Below are positions 22,755 through 37,596 of a stretch of 64,000 nucleotides of DNA, in pieces. Below the pieces are notes generated by a model. It had not been told where the DNA came from. It made no database searches and saw only the letters and a list, made by a program, of their open reading frames with translations. The first letter of the stretch is position 1. Every line of letters starts with the position of its first letter. The DNA lies in assembly GCA_028551475.1 (NCBI GenBank), contig CM052354.1, forward strand, positions 24,017,258 to 24,081,257, given 5' to 3'. This DNA is from Casuarina equisetifolia. Lineage: Eukaryota > Streptophyta > Magnoliopsida > Fagales > Casuarinaceae. The position numbers were made by a program, and so were the translations under genes.

Positions 22755-25700
22755 ATGGCGTCCGCGGCGTTGAACAAGATCGAGCGGGCGCACCACCTGT
22801 ATCGGGAGGGACGGTACTCGGAAGCGCTAGGGTTCTACACCGAGGCCCTGGGGATGGCCAAGACCAAGCCCCAGAAGATCGCTCTTCATAGCAACCGAGC
22901 TGCTTGTTTTCTCAAACTCCACGATTTCAGCAAGGTTTTGCCTCTTCTTTTGATCATATCTATGTATCTATGTGTGCTTGGATGTGTGGTTGACTGCGTG
23001 TAGATAAGGAAGGAGCTAGCTTTACATATGAATTTTTTTTGGATTTAGTAAATGGGAGGACGAAGAAAAAAGTGGAAATTTTGGGAAGAGTTCAATCCAA
23101 ATTCATTTGTTACCGACGATTTTGATTGCAGACGAGAAGCCTCTTTGGTTGTTATTGGAATTCAAGTGGCCCCATTTTTGGTTTTGTGCATCCCTACATA
23201 AAAATTTTAAACCATGATGGGCAGTTCAAGAATTATAATCTTCATCGAAAACGTTGAAATTGAATTTTTAATGGCTAACAAAGCAAATACTACGAAACAG
23301 ACTTCTAGTAGTTCAAATAACGGTGCTGTGGGATGTTATAACTACGAGGTGGAGAGAGTTGTACGATAAAATGGTGGTGCGTGCTCCTTTTTGATTCTCT
23401 TCCTGGCCAACTGTGCATGCATGCCATAATCTATAGTGTTAGTTCCTCCTCGTTCTTATTGTTTTTACCCACTTCGGTACTTTTCCTGTACTTATTGGCA
23501 GTTGGAGAGAGAAAGATGTTTCCATATTCTGGGTGGGAGCATTGAGTGAAATCTACTTCTAGTTATCGAAGTTCGCTATGCCTTTCAAATACCTCTCAAA
23601 CCAAAAAGAGATATCCAAGAGATTGCAAAAGATCAGCCTAACTGATGAACAACATGCTTAAGTAGTTAGTGCAAGTGAGGTTGATAAATGGAGTAAAATA
23701 TTGACAAGAATAAATTCTCTAAAAGGATTTGCCTTATATGTGAGTTGATAAGCTCAGATGTTACTAACACATCTAATGTTCTACATAGATTGAAGTCTAG
23801 AAGGATTGGGCTAGATGACAGAAAAGCATGGCTACACCATATGTCAGATGATAGTAATGGGAAAAATATGTTTTATTAGGAAGAAGACCTTACTTTAATT
23901 GGAGCTAAAGGACTGGACAAGCTCTACAAAAATCTTCCTAAAAGTCTTGTTACAGTTTTTCTTAATTATGCTTCTCGAACAAGTTTGTTTCAATCCTGCA
24001 ACATACGTGTAGATGAGGGAATATGGTTATTTACACGGTCTGTGCTTGTACGTCTGCTGTCTTATTCTTGATTTAGAGTGCACTTAAGTTTCTGATTGCC
24101 AAACGCATATGCTGCATGCCACCGGAACTGATTAAAGTAAAAACCCACGTGTCAGAGAACATTATATTACCGCATATGCTGGATTAGCTAAGGTTATGCT
24201 CCCTTAGAATGAGGAGTGGTTTTCTCATTGTCAGCACTATGAAATACCTTCCTGTCTTATTCCCTCTATCTCCTGAAAATAAGTTTGTGTAGAAAAAGTT
24301 CATAAACTGGGTTAAACTGGATGCAACGCTGATATCTGCTTTAATTAAACTTTGTAGTTTCAGCTGACATAATTTTCCTTTATCATTTTGTTCTTATTTG
24401 AAATACTATTTAAGGATATAGTAGTACATGTAACCTCAATCGTACTATGTATTTTTGATTTCCAATCCAATTTTTTGGGCAGGATTCTCATAAGCCTCTT
24501 TGCTTTCATATGGAAGCAACCAGAATGTGTCTTTTGCAGCCTCAGTGATTTCATCTCTTGAGGTTGATCTCAATTTAAACCTTTGTGGAAGCCTATTTCA
24601 CACTGTGGTTTTATTGATTCGTAAGATACATGTTCTAGGTGTCAACTCTAAGAGACGAGCATAACTGGATTCAAATTAATTGTTCTATTAAAAAAAATAC
24701 TTGTCTCTGACTATGTTCCTTAGAGGCAACTCTAAAACAATTTCAATGGAGGGATTATCTGCGTTATATCATTAAACAAGGGCTTATATCTGTTTCCCTA
24801 CTAGAAATCTGCATATTTTGTGCTCATCAAGGAAGGAATGTGTCTCAAATAGTCTGTGTTACTATTTTATTTATTTATTTAATTATCCAGTGGCGGTTCC
24901 GTACAGCTGTATTATCATAGGCATCGCCAAGTGGAAGTCAAAAGTTTTACTTCAGAAAGCTGTAAAAGGAATCACTGCTCTGAAGTTTTGCATTTTTCAT
25001 GGCTTAGGTTCAAAAAGTATAAAATACATGTTTATCCCTTGGAATGCTGAGGGTGGAGCTTAAGTTCAATTGAGTAATTTTGTCTGGAATGTGAATGGTT
25101 GATTGAGCTTGTCATTGATTATATCTTTCCTTTTGCTATTATCTTATCAAAATTTTCTCCCAAGTCATACAGTATGATTATTATGATTGGTTAGTTTTGG
25201 TGATTTTCAATTGTTTTTATACCATTAGGCAGCAGAAGAATGTACGTCAGTGCTTGAGTTTGACCACGATCACACTGGAGCTCTAATGCTGCGGGCACAA
25301 ACACTTGTCACCCTTAAGGAGTATCAATCAGCGCTTTTTGATGTCAACAGGCTCTTGGATTTGAATCCATCATCAGAAGTCTATCTAAACCTTCAAGCTC
25401 GTTTGAAGACCCAATTGGTACTCTCACCTCTTTCACCTCTTTCACCTCTTCTTTTGGGACTTCCATCATTTTTGTATGGATTGTTTTTTGTTAAAGGAGT
25501 AATTTTGGATTTCACTGGAAGAGATATCATGAGGTGTATAATTAGAGCTAGCATGATATTTTCATGGATTTTATCAAGATCTTTATCACCTGCTATCCTT
25601 GTATTTTGGTGATACTGGTTTTCTTCTCATTGTTTGTGTAACTTGGTATACTGTTACTTAACTGTTAGTTACCCATGTACATGTAATCACTGTTCACCTG

Positions 25701-26821
25701 TTTTGTCTTTTGCTATGATGCTTCAACTATTGTCATGGTAATTTCCCCTTTCCACAGTTTTTACTTGAATGTTATGCCGTTGTCACCATTCAGATAATCA
25801 TGTTTGGCTTTTGATCTACGTAGTTATCTACTTGGGTTGACATGTGCTCAGTTTGCTGCAACATGGCTGTTACATGAGACTGCCACAATTTAAGCTGTAA
25901 ATTTGTTGAAATTTGATGGCCATCTAAGTGATTGATCTGTTTTGTCGTGGAAACAGATTTATTTCAATTACTTTTTCCAATCGAAATGGGGTTCAATTTG
26001 TCGATCCTCCATTGCTTAATCAGGCTCTGTCAAGTGTTCTTGCCCTTCACCATATCGTATGATTTAAGATTATATCAGACGTTGCCTCCCTCTTTAACAT
26101 ATCCTTTTTCACTACCTGGACTGATGTTGTTTTAGAGTAAAATATTATGAATCTAAATCAGACCCCTTCTCTGAATGCATAGCTGCCAGGCTTCTGTGAC
26201 TAATCATTTTCTTGAAAATTTGTGGCGTACAGATCTTCCTGCTTTTATCATTATTGATCTGCAGTCTAATTGTGAGGTTAAAGTTTTCTCTCAGATTACC
26301 AAGTAACTGTTTTTCCTTTCTTTGCTCAAGGAAAGTCACTTGCTCCAATACCCGAATCTGAAGAAGAGCTAGAAGAAGAGGAAGAAGACAAAGATGAAGC
26401 AAAATTCAATAGAAATGGAGAAGCAGAACAATATGAAGAAGATGCGATAGTTCCAGTAGGAAGAGGTCAGACAGCGGTTGTTAATGGCACTGTTATTCAT
26501 ACTGACGTTATTGCACCTGAGACGCAGAGTCCTAAGGTATCATATGGACAAGAAAGAGATCAATCTGAGCCTGAAAAGATTTCTTTTACTGCTGAAGTTA
26601 TTGCTCCTAAAACGCCAAGCAACAGGGAATCAATTGAGCAAGATCCTAAAGGTTGGCAAACAATTCCAAAACCAATGGGACACTCAACCCTAGACTATGC
26701 AAAGTGGGACAGAGTTGAAGATGATTCTAGCGAAGAAGAAGACAACGACGACGATGATGAAGAGTCTCAACCACAGTATCGGTTTCGTGTTAGAACCATT
26801 GGTGTGCGACCGGTTAAGTGA
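22755..26821 (+). CDS. TPR (tetratricopeptide) co-chaperone-like protein with acidic C-terminus
   Basis: Three exons, 22755-22934, 25229-25417 and 26336-26821, all phase 0, give 284 residues. Exons 1-2 form about three TPR units: 'NKIERAHHLYREGRYSEALG', 'KIALHSNRAACFLKLHDFSK', 'TGALMLRAQTLVTLKEYQSA', ending 'LNPSSEVYLNLQARLK'. Exon 3 encodes a Glu-rich linker, then a conserved-looking tail 'PKGWQTIPKPMGHSTLDYAK', 'WDRVEDDSSEEE' and 'QPQYRFRVRTIGVRPVK'. TPR proteins of this type scaffold HSP70/HSP90 or assembly complexes, but no carboxylate-clamp assignment was attempted. The exon 3 acceptor at 'ggaaag|TCACTTG' was chosen because it joins '..KTQL' to 'SLAPIPES' in frame; a nearer 'caag' shifts frame. 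Intron 1 is 2.3 kb with no gene seen. Confidence 0.85.
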
Positions 26822-28892
26822 AGAGACTACATATGTGCACACCAAATATTAATTAATGTCTGCTCGGGAACGTCAGAACTGGAAGAGGTTAAAATCTCAT
26901 TTGGACAGAAAGAGATGATTGGTAACTCTCTTGCGGGTCCATCGTGGATAAACTTGAAAGCTACGAAAATCCAGCTTTGGCTGCTCCGCAAGAGCTGAAA
27001 AGATGGATTCATGAGCTACGGGAGCAAGAGGATTCTTATTTTGACCCCTGGACGTAGTTTTTCCTATCATATAGCAAGTCAAATGCTTCATTCACCAGAC
27101 AATATTAAGTGAAGAGAGTGCCACTTGGATCTGTTCAGATGCACAGCTACTTCGAGCTCAGGTACTTAATGGCTTGGTGACATAGCAATGTTCGCGTATT
27201 CATATAGAAAGTTTTGTTGTTTATTTTGCCATCAAGAATGCGTGGGAAAGGAGATGCTCTGTGCTGGTTAGTGTCGGCACAGCAGACATGGGCATCAAAT
27301 ATTGATTTCTTTTCCGCAACTTGTGTTGTTTTAACCAAGCTTTAGCTCTGTTTACTTAATCTTTCTGGACTTTTGCTAATCTATAAAGCATGAAATATAT
27401 ATAAGTAGAAAAAATCAGTAGGTCCTTTTTATTTCCCGTCTTTGTAAGATATATTGATGCTAAATTATGGTTGATGATGATTCTGAGTTGCTTTAAAAGT
27501 TGGTTAATCAGTATATACGCTTCTATCTACACACTCAAGTAGGTTAACTTCAACTTTCTGTTTCCTTATCTGACTGGGGAGTGTACCACTACTTGCTGCT
27601 GAAGGTCTTAGCGGTCAGAAAAGAGTAGCTTGCTCATTGGATCATGATGAAGAATCTGGACCTCAATTGTTTTGGAAGATTAAAAGATTACTGCTACGTG
27701 CATGAGAATGTCCCTGTCTATTCCATACGTTTACTTGCATGTGAGTTTTTTTTTTTTTGGCAGTTAAATTGATTTCTCCTAGCAATATCACATTTTAGTT
27801 TCCAAGATTTGTTGTACAGGAGTAACTTTGACCAGCATTATATAGCACAAAGGATCAGAATCATCATAGTTCAAAGAAAAAGAACCGAAGGATTAAGATA
27901 CATTTACAGCTCAAACTTGCAAATTTGATATTCAAAATTCCCCAATAAACTCATACAGCCTTTTGTTTTCCCCGTGCATCATTTGTCACTCGGTTTTTCT
28001 ACTTTCAAAAAGAAAAATTAAAAATCATAATGGGAATTGAATGACCGGCTCCCACCAAAAAGGAAGAATATTCAAGTAATAAAAACAACCAACTGCAAGT
28101 TGATGAACGGAGGACTGAACAAAATTTAAGTGAAAAAACATATATATATAACATTCTTTTTAGTAAAAATGGACAAAGACTTCTCAATTAAAAGTTGGTG
28201 GTTGGAAAAAAATTAAGTGAGAAAACTTATATCTAACATTCTTTTTTTTTTCACGTACAGTGCTCTACGGTGTTTGTATTTATTATTAGCCCATCTACTT
28301 TTATCTGGACTTCAAACCCAAATATGTATTACTGGCCTTGAGGCCCAACTTATATTTAACCGTCTTGGATGGATTTTTCTTTCTTCTTTTTCTTCACTGT
28401 CATGGATCTGTGAGGGAAAGAACGAGAGAAGAAGCAAAGGTCGGGGACGCATGCGTTTAATCTGAGGCTCCACTGTCAGAAACGACCCTAAAATTTCAAA
28501 TTTTAACGAAACTCAGCTGCAAAGGCTTACCCTCCAGAAGCTCCTCACGCGGACCCGGCGCTCTTTCGACCAAGGAGCTTTATACCCTTTCTAGCCTATA
28601 CCGTCCGATAGGGTGTTCGTTTAGGGTTTCCCGCAGGTACTTGAATTAATTACGACCCTCTACACATCGAAGATTGTAGTCAATTTTTGGTTAGTTTGAG
28701 TTCTTGGAAAGGGGACGAACTAAGCATAATTGTGATTGGAGTTGTGTGACTGGCTCACTAGGATGTTGTACTGATTAAACAACCTTGGAAGTTTGGTTTT
28801 TGAGGTTGCTTTATTTTTTTGATTCCTGGAATGTTTTTCCGCAGCGAAGCCAATAGTGGCGGTTGTAACTGAGAAGTGTTGTACTACAGAGG
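26822..28892. other. TPR 3' region and CYP59 promoter/leader
   Basis: Mostly non-coding. A 43-codon frame at 26926-27057 ending 'WIHELREQEDSYFDPWT' looks coding-like (see findings). Near 28122-28165 and 28205-28245 a segment 'aattaagtgagaaaactta...taacattctttt' is imperfectly duplicated. A probable 5'-UTR intron of CYP59 spans 28637-28844 ('ccgcag|gtactt' ... 'ttccgcag|cgaag'). Confidence 0.5.
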
Positions 28893-31800
28893 ATGTCGGT
28901 GCTGATTGTGACGAGCTTGGGGGACATAGTGGTGGATTTGTACACTGACAAGTGCCCCCTTACCTCCAAGAACTTCTTGAAGCTTTGCAAGTGAGCTATT
29001 TATTTTCTTGCCTATCTTTGTTTAGTTCCCGTGGAAGAAAAAGTCTATTTTACTCTGTTTTTCCTATGACTTCCCAGTAACCAAACGGTTATTTTCTGCT
29101 GAACTGTGGTATCCTTGCTACCCCTTTTTGCTGAGCCATGGTTTTATGTATTTGAGATCGAAATAATGTGTTTCCTTTGAATTGATTATCTGTTTTGAGT
29201 TTGAACCTCCATGCTTAGTGGTAATAGGATTTATCTTTATTGTCGATGGTGCCATCGTCTTTAAGGCTAACGGGAATTTGCTATCGGTATTTGTTACATA
29301 TCCGTATCTTGCTTGTTCTCTCCGTCTTGTGGGACGGATACTTGTTTCAATTATTACGTTCGTTAGCATCTGTCAGGATGCGTAAATTTGCTCTCTGTGA
29401 CTGTAAATGTCACCACTTTTAGCTGGCACATGGTTAATTGGCTTGGTGCCTGCAGATATCAATATTAATTCTTTCCCTAAGGATTGTTTACGTTCTTACC
29501 TTATCTTCATTCTGACAAGAAAAACTTATATATTATTAACTTGAGCTTCCTTAAGTATTTGGATGAATAGTCTCTCTCTATCAAAAACTATGGCTATTTG
29601 AAAGTTTTTTCCTGAGCACAGTTGTTGATTTTGTGCAGTTCAGCTATTGATTATACACTGGTATTTTAATCATTCTCATATTTTCTCTCATTTTTCAGGA
29701 TCAAATACTATAATGGGTGTTTATTTCACACAGTCCAGAAGGATTTTACCGCACAGACTGGTGATCCAACTGGAACAGGGTCAGGTGGCGATTCAATCTA
29801 TAAGTAAGGGCATCTCTTTGATTCTGGAAGTGATTTATAAGATTTTCCCATACCATATACCAAAGTTGCACGAGAAAATTCACTATAGTGATGGCCACCT
29901 ACCCTTTTTACCTCTTTGTACGTGATTCCATGTGACTGTGCCTTGTTGTTAGATACTTTGGCATATTCTATGATGACTAAACTTTGGTTCCTGCAAAACA
30001 CTAATGGGAAATAATTGCATCTATGATCTCTTCTCAGATTTCTCTATGGTGATCAAGCTCGCTTTTTCGGTGATGAGATTCACCTTGATTTAAAGCATTC
30101 CAAAACTGGCACTGTTTCCATGGCCAGTGCTGGAGAGAATCTTAATGCTTCTCAGGTATAAGAGTGTTTTGCCTGCTAAACAGTACTGAGCAGTTTTTTC
30201 CCCGAGATATTTTCATGACAATGGTGAAGCTTTGGGATTGATATCTGCTGCTTATAAGAATTATTCTTTGGAGTCCTAGTCCTTTCCAATTAATGCGCTA
30301 ATTGTTTTCTGTTTTTCAGTTCTATCTCACCTTGCGTGATGATCTGGACTATCTTGATGGGAAGCACACTGTAAGTGTTTATCAATTGCGTTGACCTGTT
30401 AGTTATTACTTCTCTTAGCAATAATTGCTGCTTTTAGAATGGAAAAGGAATGTTTAATTTTGTAGTTGTTTCTTTGGCCAGCCATTTTTTTTGGTTACGT
30501 TGGGTGAGTTTTCCATCCCACTATTTTCAACTATTCTTAATGGACGGCAAATCCTAGAATGAAGAAAAAAGCTTTATTAAATATTGTAATTCACAAAGTT
30601 GATCATATAGATGAATGAATTCAATATTTCCAATCGAACATTATTTATATGAATCCACAATAAGTGAATTGTGTTGAATTTTCTTACACTTTTTCGTTCA
30701 ACAACCAAATTCAACAAAGTTTTTGCACCAAATGGTATTGTCTAATTAATGGGGAGTATGAATTATGGATGTAAAACTAGAAGAAACCGATCAACACACC
30801 TTTATTGTAAGAATCATAATTATAATATTTTTGGATGTTAAAGTTGTAGTAGAAGCAATTGAATATATGTTTGCTCTTAGAATGAACCCAACACATTATT
30901 CGTCAATGGAAAGAAAGGTTTCTTAGGAAGTGGATGCCATTTTCATTCCGGGAAAAATCATTTTGAAAATTGGTACTCCTAATCTTTCATAATATAAATG
31001 AGATTTCATGAGATCTTTGTTAGGAAGCCAATAGAATTGTGTGAAAGAGTGATTAGGAAATAACTAAAGCACAATGTTTTTGTTGAAAATTAATCCAAGG
31101 GGAATAGTGGAAAATTGAGCAAAACTCAAGATAGTAACTTGCAGTTTTCTCTTAAGGAAAATATTTTTATGAGCAAAAATTCAGTAAATGAAAAAGAAAA
31201 AGAAAATAAAAATAAAAGGAGTGAGAGAGAGATGTTATGTTTCAAGGATTGAAGGAGATGGTGGTTTTAGAATATGCCTTCTTGTTTAGTTTAGTGTGCA
31301 CGGTTGTACATAAGATGCTTCCTTATTGGTTTGTATAGCTCTGAGAATTTGCGTAACATGTAATCTGGTTAATTTGAACGAGATGGTTATCATATGTATT
31401 GTACTTGAATATGAAAATCCTTCCTTGATCTTGCAGAGTCCTGTTCAGTACTCTTCTCTGGTCGAGGATTCTCATTCTGAACTAGCGCTTGACATATAGA
31501 ATGACATAGTGCTGGGTCACTAATGGCTTAGATTTTGAAATGAAGTTGGTAGTTTCTAAGGCATTGCAGCTTGAAAGTTACATTAGTTAGGTACGTAAGT
31601 TTTTGTCACTTGTGATGCAGAATTAGCCTCATAAAGGATTCATTTCGAAGTGTGGCAGCCTTAAAGGCTAGAATCTTTACTACGATATAGGCTTCTTTTG
31701 AGCTAATATTTTCATTTTATCTTTTATTGAACAATTAGGTTACCCACTAATATCAACGCAGAACAATCTATGAACTAGCTGAGATGCATTCTCTTGAACA

Positions 31801-34800
31801 TTAATGCCTGCAATGTACTGCAGTAAAGAACAATATGAGAAACTTTAGCCTCCATGGCAGGCTATTGACTAATGGGTTGGATAACATAGTTTGGTAATGG
31901 ATGTCTATTTGATGAGAATTTAAAAGGGTTGCTCTCACTTTGACAAAAGATTATCATTCAAAAATTATTTCATATCACTATAGTCTGATCAAAGTAGTGC
32001 AGTATCTGTTGCACCTAATAAGTACTCTTGTGGGCTTTTGAATATTCAAACCAATATGTAGGAATGTGTTTTGACTTTGATCTGGAAAATGTTATGATTT
32101 GATTACTGTCATTCTGTACCAGCACTTGAAGAGAAAAACCTATTCCATGTACCTCAGTCATTCTGCTGTAAAGTCAATGTAATCTGGATATGTGTATTGT
32201 CAGTGGGGTTTGGCTACTTTTTGTGGTTCTAAGTTGGTCAAATCCAGTGATGAAGGTTAGTAGGGTTAAATGCATCATATTTGCTTAGCAGGGATGCTTG
32301 AATTCTTACTGGATTTGTGTGGAAAGACAATGGATGTTCTTGTACGAATTATGCCAATGTAGCATATTTTAGGTGAAGGTGATAGGAAAATTAGGTGAAT
32401 TATGCCTTCTTCTTTTTTTTTTTTAATTTTTTTTATTTCCTCCCTCTTTCCACTTAACGTTTTATGTGATATTGAATTCTACATTGAAACCTTGAAGAAT
32501 AGAGAATTGGTCACTTGGGGTTGGGAACCAAAAATTTCTAGGAAATACTGGGTGAGCCAGTGTGACCATGCAGAGTGTGCATTTTTGCTCTATATAAAAG
32601 TTTTGTGTCCATAGCTAATTAATAGAGGTTATGATGTAATATCTAGCTGAATTGTTATTGTCTGGTCAAAATATTATCTACTCAAAAACGGTGTTCTTTA
32701 ATGTAGGTTTTTGGAGAGGTTGCTGAAGGACTTGAAACATTGACTAGGATAAATGAAGCTTATGTGGATGAGAAGAGCAGGCCATATAAGAATATACGGT
32801 TGATTCTTTGTTCAATCCATTATATCATTTGATGACTTTGATAATGCATTGAGTTTCTTAAGTTGGAATTTCTTTCATTTCTCGTGATACCATAATTTAT
32901 TGCATTCTCAATTCTTGTACAGAATCAAACACACATATGTACTGGATGATCCCTTTGATGACCCTCCCCAGCTAGTTGAGTTGATTCCTGAGGCTTCCCC
33001 AGAAGGAAAACCAAAGGATGAGGTAATGACAGCAGTGTGATATTAATTATTTATGTTGGGAGGCTTGTAATCTAATTATATTAGTACTAAGTATATAACA
33101 TGAACTCAGAGGAATAAGTTCTTTAAGTCAGATTTTTACTGATATCTATGGATACTAAAGATATCACGTTTATCAAAATGGTTATACCATTTTTTTTACT
33201 GTTTATCAAATCACATATTTGTATTTATGTCAAGGAAAGCTTACTCGTTTTAACATTTGTAAGGAACTTAATTGAATCATACTACACGATTTGAAAATAA
33301 GTGGAATTCTTGCATCGTGATGGCATGTTCCTTGCCCAGGGATTCAGACTTGGTTTCTGATTATTCTACACTGGCAGATATTGAGTTAGTACATTTATAA
33401 GATCACCAAAATAATGCAACATGGATTTCCATTTCTTGGTATCATGCATCCCGGAAGGTGAATAGAAGAGAAAACTGGGTGAACTTGGTTTGTTCAGTTT
33501 TTAGAATGTCAACTAGAGTCATTCAATTTTCTGTCAGTTCTTTTGCACATACGATGGTTGCCATGCAAGCATCTTTTCTTAGACTGATTTGTCTCGGCTG
33601 TAATTAGGTTGATGATGTTGTTCGCCTTGAAGATGATTGGGTTCCTATGGATGAGCAATTAGGTCCTCAAGAGCTTGAGGAGGTTCTCCGGTCTAAAGAA
33701 GCACATTCAAGTGCAGTTGTTCTTGAGACTGTAAGCATTGGATGCATATATTGATTGCAGTTTGGTAACAAAAGCTTCAGTTTTTGTAAATAAGTCCTTG
33801 TTTCAGTTGTATTTGTTTATATGGCTTTTCTTCTTTGCATTATGTGCATACAGATCGGAGATATTCCTGAAGCTGAGATAAAGCCACCTGACAATGTACT
33901 CTTTGTCTGTAAACTGAATCCAGTTACCGAAGTGAGTGCTTGGTCTTTCATTGTGATAGGGATCTTAGCCATTCCTGTCATAACAAACGTGTTATAGAAT
34001 CCAAGGAGGAAATGATATCCTTATTAATTTTTTTGTTAATGAATTTATCATTCTAAGGTCATATGTAACAGTTGCTTGCTTTTCTGCAGGATGAGGACTT
34101 GTATACCATCTTTTCACGTTTTGGAACTGTGTCATCGTAAGTGATGATGGAATTCTTTTGGTATTAAATAATGGTTTTTGGGGTTGGAAGATACATTTCT
34201 CATTATAATCAAATACTGTTAACAGGGCAGAAGTTATTCGTGACTTCAAGACTGGAGACAGTTTATGCTATGCTTTCATAGGTGGGTGGACTTTTTTTGC
34301 CCATATTTTGGTAGTAAATGTTTAATCTCTAATTTACAGCTCATTCGAAAGTAAGTTACACTTTTGGAAATGATTTCTTATTTTTTTTATTTGAAGCTTC
34401 TTTTATGTGATTGAAAATAGAAATTTTGATGAGGTCAATTTTTAAGAATGTCGTATGTGAATTTAATGAAAGAAAATTACTTATTAGACTTTTTAAAAGT
34501 GTTTTGTAGTGCTTCTAAAACTCAGAAACATGAGAAGTATTTCTAAGATATATATCTAGAAACCGAAGTTGGAATGAATAAAGGGGGAAAGAAACTCAGA
34601 GGTGGCTGTATTTTCAGTCTGTTTTGTTGATGCAGCCACACCCCTCCTGGCAACTGCACATGGCTAACTCTTTGTTGGCCGCTGGGAATCACTGTATCTC
34701 TCTCTTCTTCACTGACTATATAGTTACGTCTTTGTTTTTTGATATTTTTCTAATATATAGAAGTAAGCCTTCTCATGTTGAAAAAATATTAGTGTAATTT

Positions 34801-37550
34801 TGAAATATATTTCTACAAAAAGTAATTTAATTAGTGTTTTATATATTTTTGAGAGGTGTTTTATGTTTCCATTTAAAAATTGTTCTTGGCAACTTCTTTT
34901 CAAGAATTGTATGTTTATGTCTACGAAGAGAACAGATATTTGAAATATGTAACCAAACAAGCGCTAAATTTCATCGCCTTTTTCTTTGCCTTTTTATGTC
35001 TATCTATTGTCCCTCTGAACAATTTCCATGAATTCTGTGCACAATCATACAGACTACTGTAATCACACTTTAATTTTCATTTTGCTCGTGTTGTCATCTT
35101 GTTGTCACTACTATTTAATAGGTTGGTCTGGTTTGCTGTATACTTCTATACATTTTAGGTTGACAGTTTTTTCTTGAGTTTTTACTTTCTCATTTATGAA
35201 CTTTGAGATGAACCTCAATTACCACTTTCAACCAACTGCTGCAAGAATAGAGGAAAGAGAGAAGATGACAACTTTAACAATTGTTCATATTTCAAATGTT
35301 GAAAATATTTCCTCAAACTAGTGTGCATTACTAATGATGTATATAAATATGGCAGGCATGGAACTTTTTTTGTGCTTCTTTCTCTCAGTCCATGTGATGT
35401 CCGTATCTTCTTTTTCCTGAGATAATAGTGTATTTCCACTAATTATTGTATCAGGCTTCTGATATAATCTATTTTTATTGATTTCTGTTCCCAAACCAGA
35501 GTTTGAGACAACAGAGGCTTGTGAACAAGCTTATTTCAAGGTACGTTGAAGTGCTGAAATCCTTTACTTAAATGTGCTTATTTGTGTATCTGCCTCATGT
35601 TTGATCTTGTTGATGCCTTTAGTTTTAGGATTTGATCTTTAGTTCACTTTTTCTGTACTCTCTCTCTTGGATGACCTTTTTCATATATTTTTTTTGTGTA
35701 CATGGGTTGTGCTGCATATGGCATTATCTAAATGTAAGTTCATTGCTTGTTAAACTATTTGATGTGCCTGACTCCTCTTCTGCATCGTTCATGATCCAAA
35801 TATTTACTGGAATGTTTTCTTTAACTTGAAATTTGGAAAGGTAGTTAAGGATAGAAAGAGAATTTTTTTTTTTTTTTCATTTATACTCTTGACATAGACT
35901 TCAGGAGATAATTTGTTTATGATGCTTTGGATTGTCCTTTGGCAACATGCTTTTTGGAAGGCATAAAAAATGTTTAGTGCCCTAAACCTAATTGTGCTTT
36001 GGGAACCTGGCTGCTAATTTAAGTAATGAACTTCTGTTTTTGGCTCTGAAGAATCCAACTACTCTGTCAAGTTAGTACATTGGTGAATTTGAGTGTATTT
36101 TGATATCATTTGATGTAATTATGCTTAACATTTCTTACTTTTGGAAGGTACACTACCTTTGTTATAATTTGAATTGATTTGACATATTTTGGGGGACCAA
36201 TCAAGTAATGCTAGATCATCATCTATTTGACATCTTAAATGCAAACAAACTTTTTCTGCTTTTATTTATTGCTTATAAATAAAACAAAGTATATCGATTT
36301 TAAGTTTCTTCACAAGGACAACATGGTGAATGGATGAAGGGGAAATGAAATCACAAATAGGATGTCAACTGTGGATGTCAATTCAGTCTTAAGCTATAAG
36401 AGTTCCCAATGTAAGTTAAGTCTAGGAGCCAAAGGGTTGCCGGCTCCTCATATCGGTTGTAGACTTTTGCCTCTAAATGAAGTGGTGATTAGATATTGGT
36501 TTATCTAATCTTAATGGCAGATGGATAATGCTCTAATTGATGATCGAAGGATACATGTGGATTTTAGTCAAAGTGTTGCAAAACTGTGGTCGCAGTACAG
36601 ACGCAAAGATCACAAAACGGGTAAAGGTAAAAATTGCAGTGTTCCAAGGGTTCTTGCTTCTATTTCTGGTTCTGGTCCATTTATGTACATTTCCATGCAG
36701 TTAATGATTTGACGTTTCGTTTTCCATGCATGTATTTGCTGTTCTGGTTCTCTTTATCTTTGCTCTCTTTTATTTATTTATTTATTAAACACTATAAAAA
36801 GTAATGAGAATCACATTCAATAAAAAATAGATCTGGGCATGCATTATTTAACCTTAGCCTTTTAGGAAGTTGACCCAACATCCTACCTAAATATGCCAGA
36901 GTTTGGAGAACTTCTTCGTTGGCTGGATGATAAGTAGCACAGAATTTGGCTGTCATGGGTGTTGAGATAAATGGCCGGAACATGCCAATACCTGCTTGAT
37001 TTATTAAGAAAACCTTGAGTGAAGGTCCTCCTTGGTTTTATACGGTATTTTAATCACATCAATGCGTTCATTTATATATGTGCTCAATAGAGATCTATAA
37101 AAGAGATTCTTGTCTGTACCATATGGATTGGGCAATGAATTTTTTTATCATTATTATTATTTATGGCATGGACGTTTGTATAAAGTTTCATAAATCATAT
37201 TATGGTTATAATGTGACAGTAGTATGAACCAACACAAAAAGCTGACTCAGTTTGGTACTCATCCCTTTTCACATGTAATATTATTTCTCGCCCCTGGAAC
37301 TTGTATACAGAGTTTAACATTCATTAGAAATCCCATAAGTTTCTAAAGGGACTGAACTAATGTATAAATATGGATTATCTTGGTTCCAGGAACAGGTTGT
37401 TTCAAATGTGGTGCTCCTGATCACATTGCCAAGGATTGTACCGGGGATCCATCTGTCAAAGGACAAACTCAGAAGTACTTTTTAAAAGACGATAATAGAC
37501 AGCGAGGTGGAGATGACAATTCTAGGTGTGTAATCTTTGCTTGGTGATTG

Positions 37551-37596
<46 letters not shown>

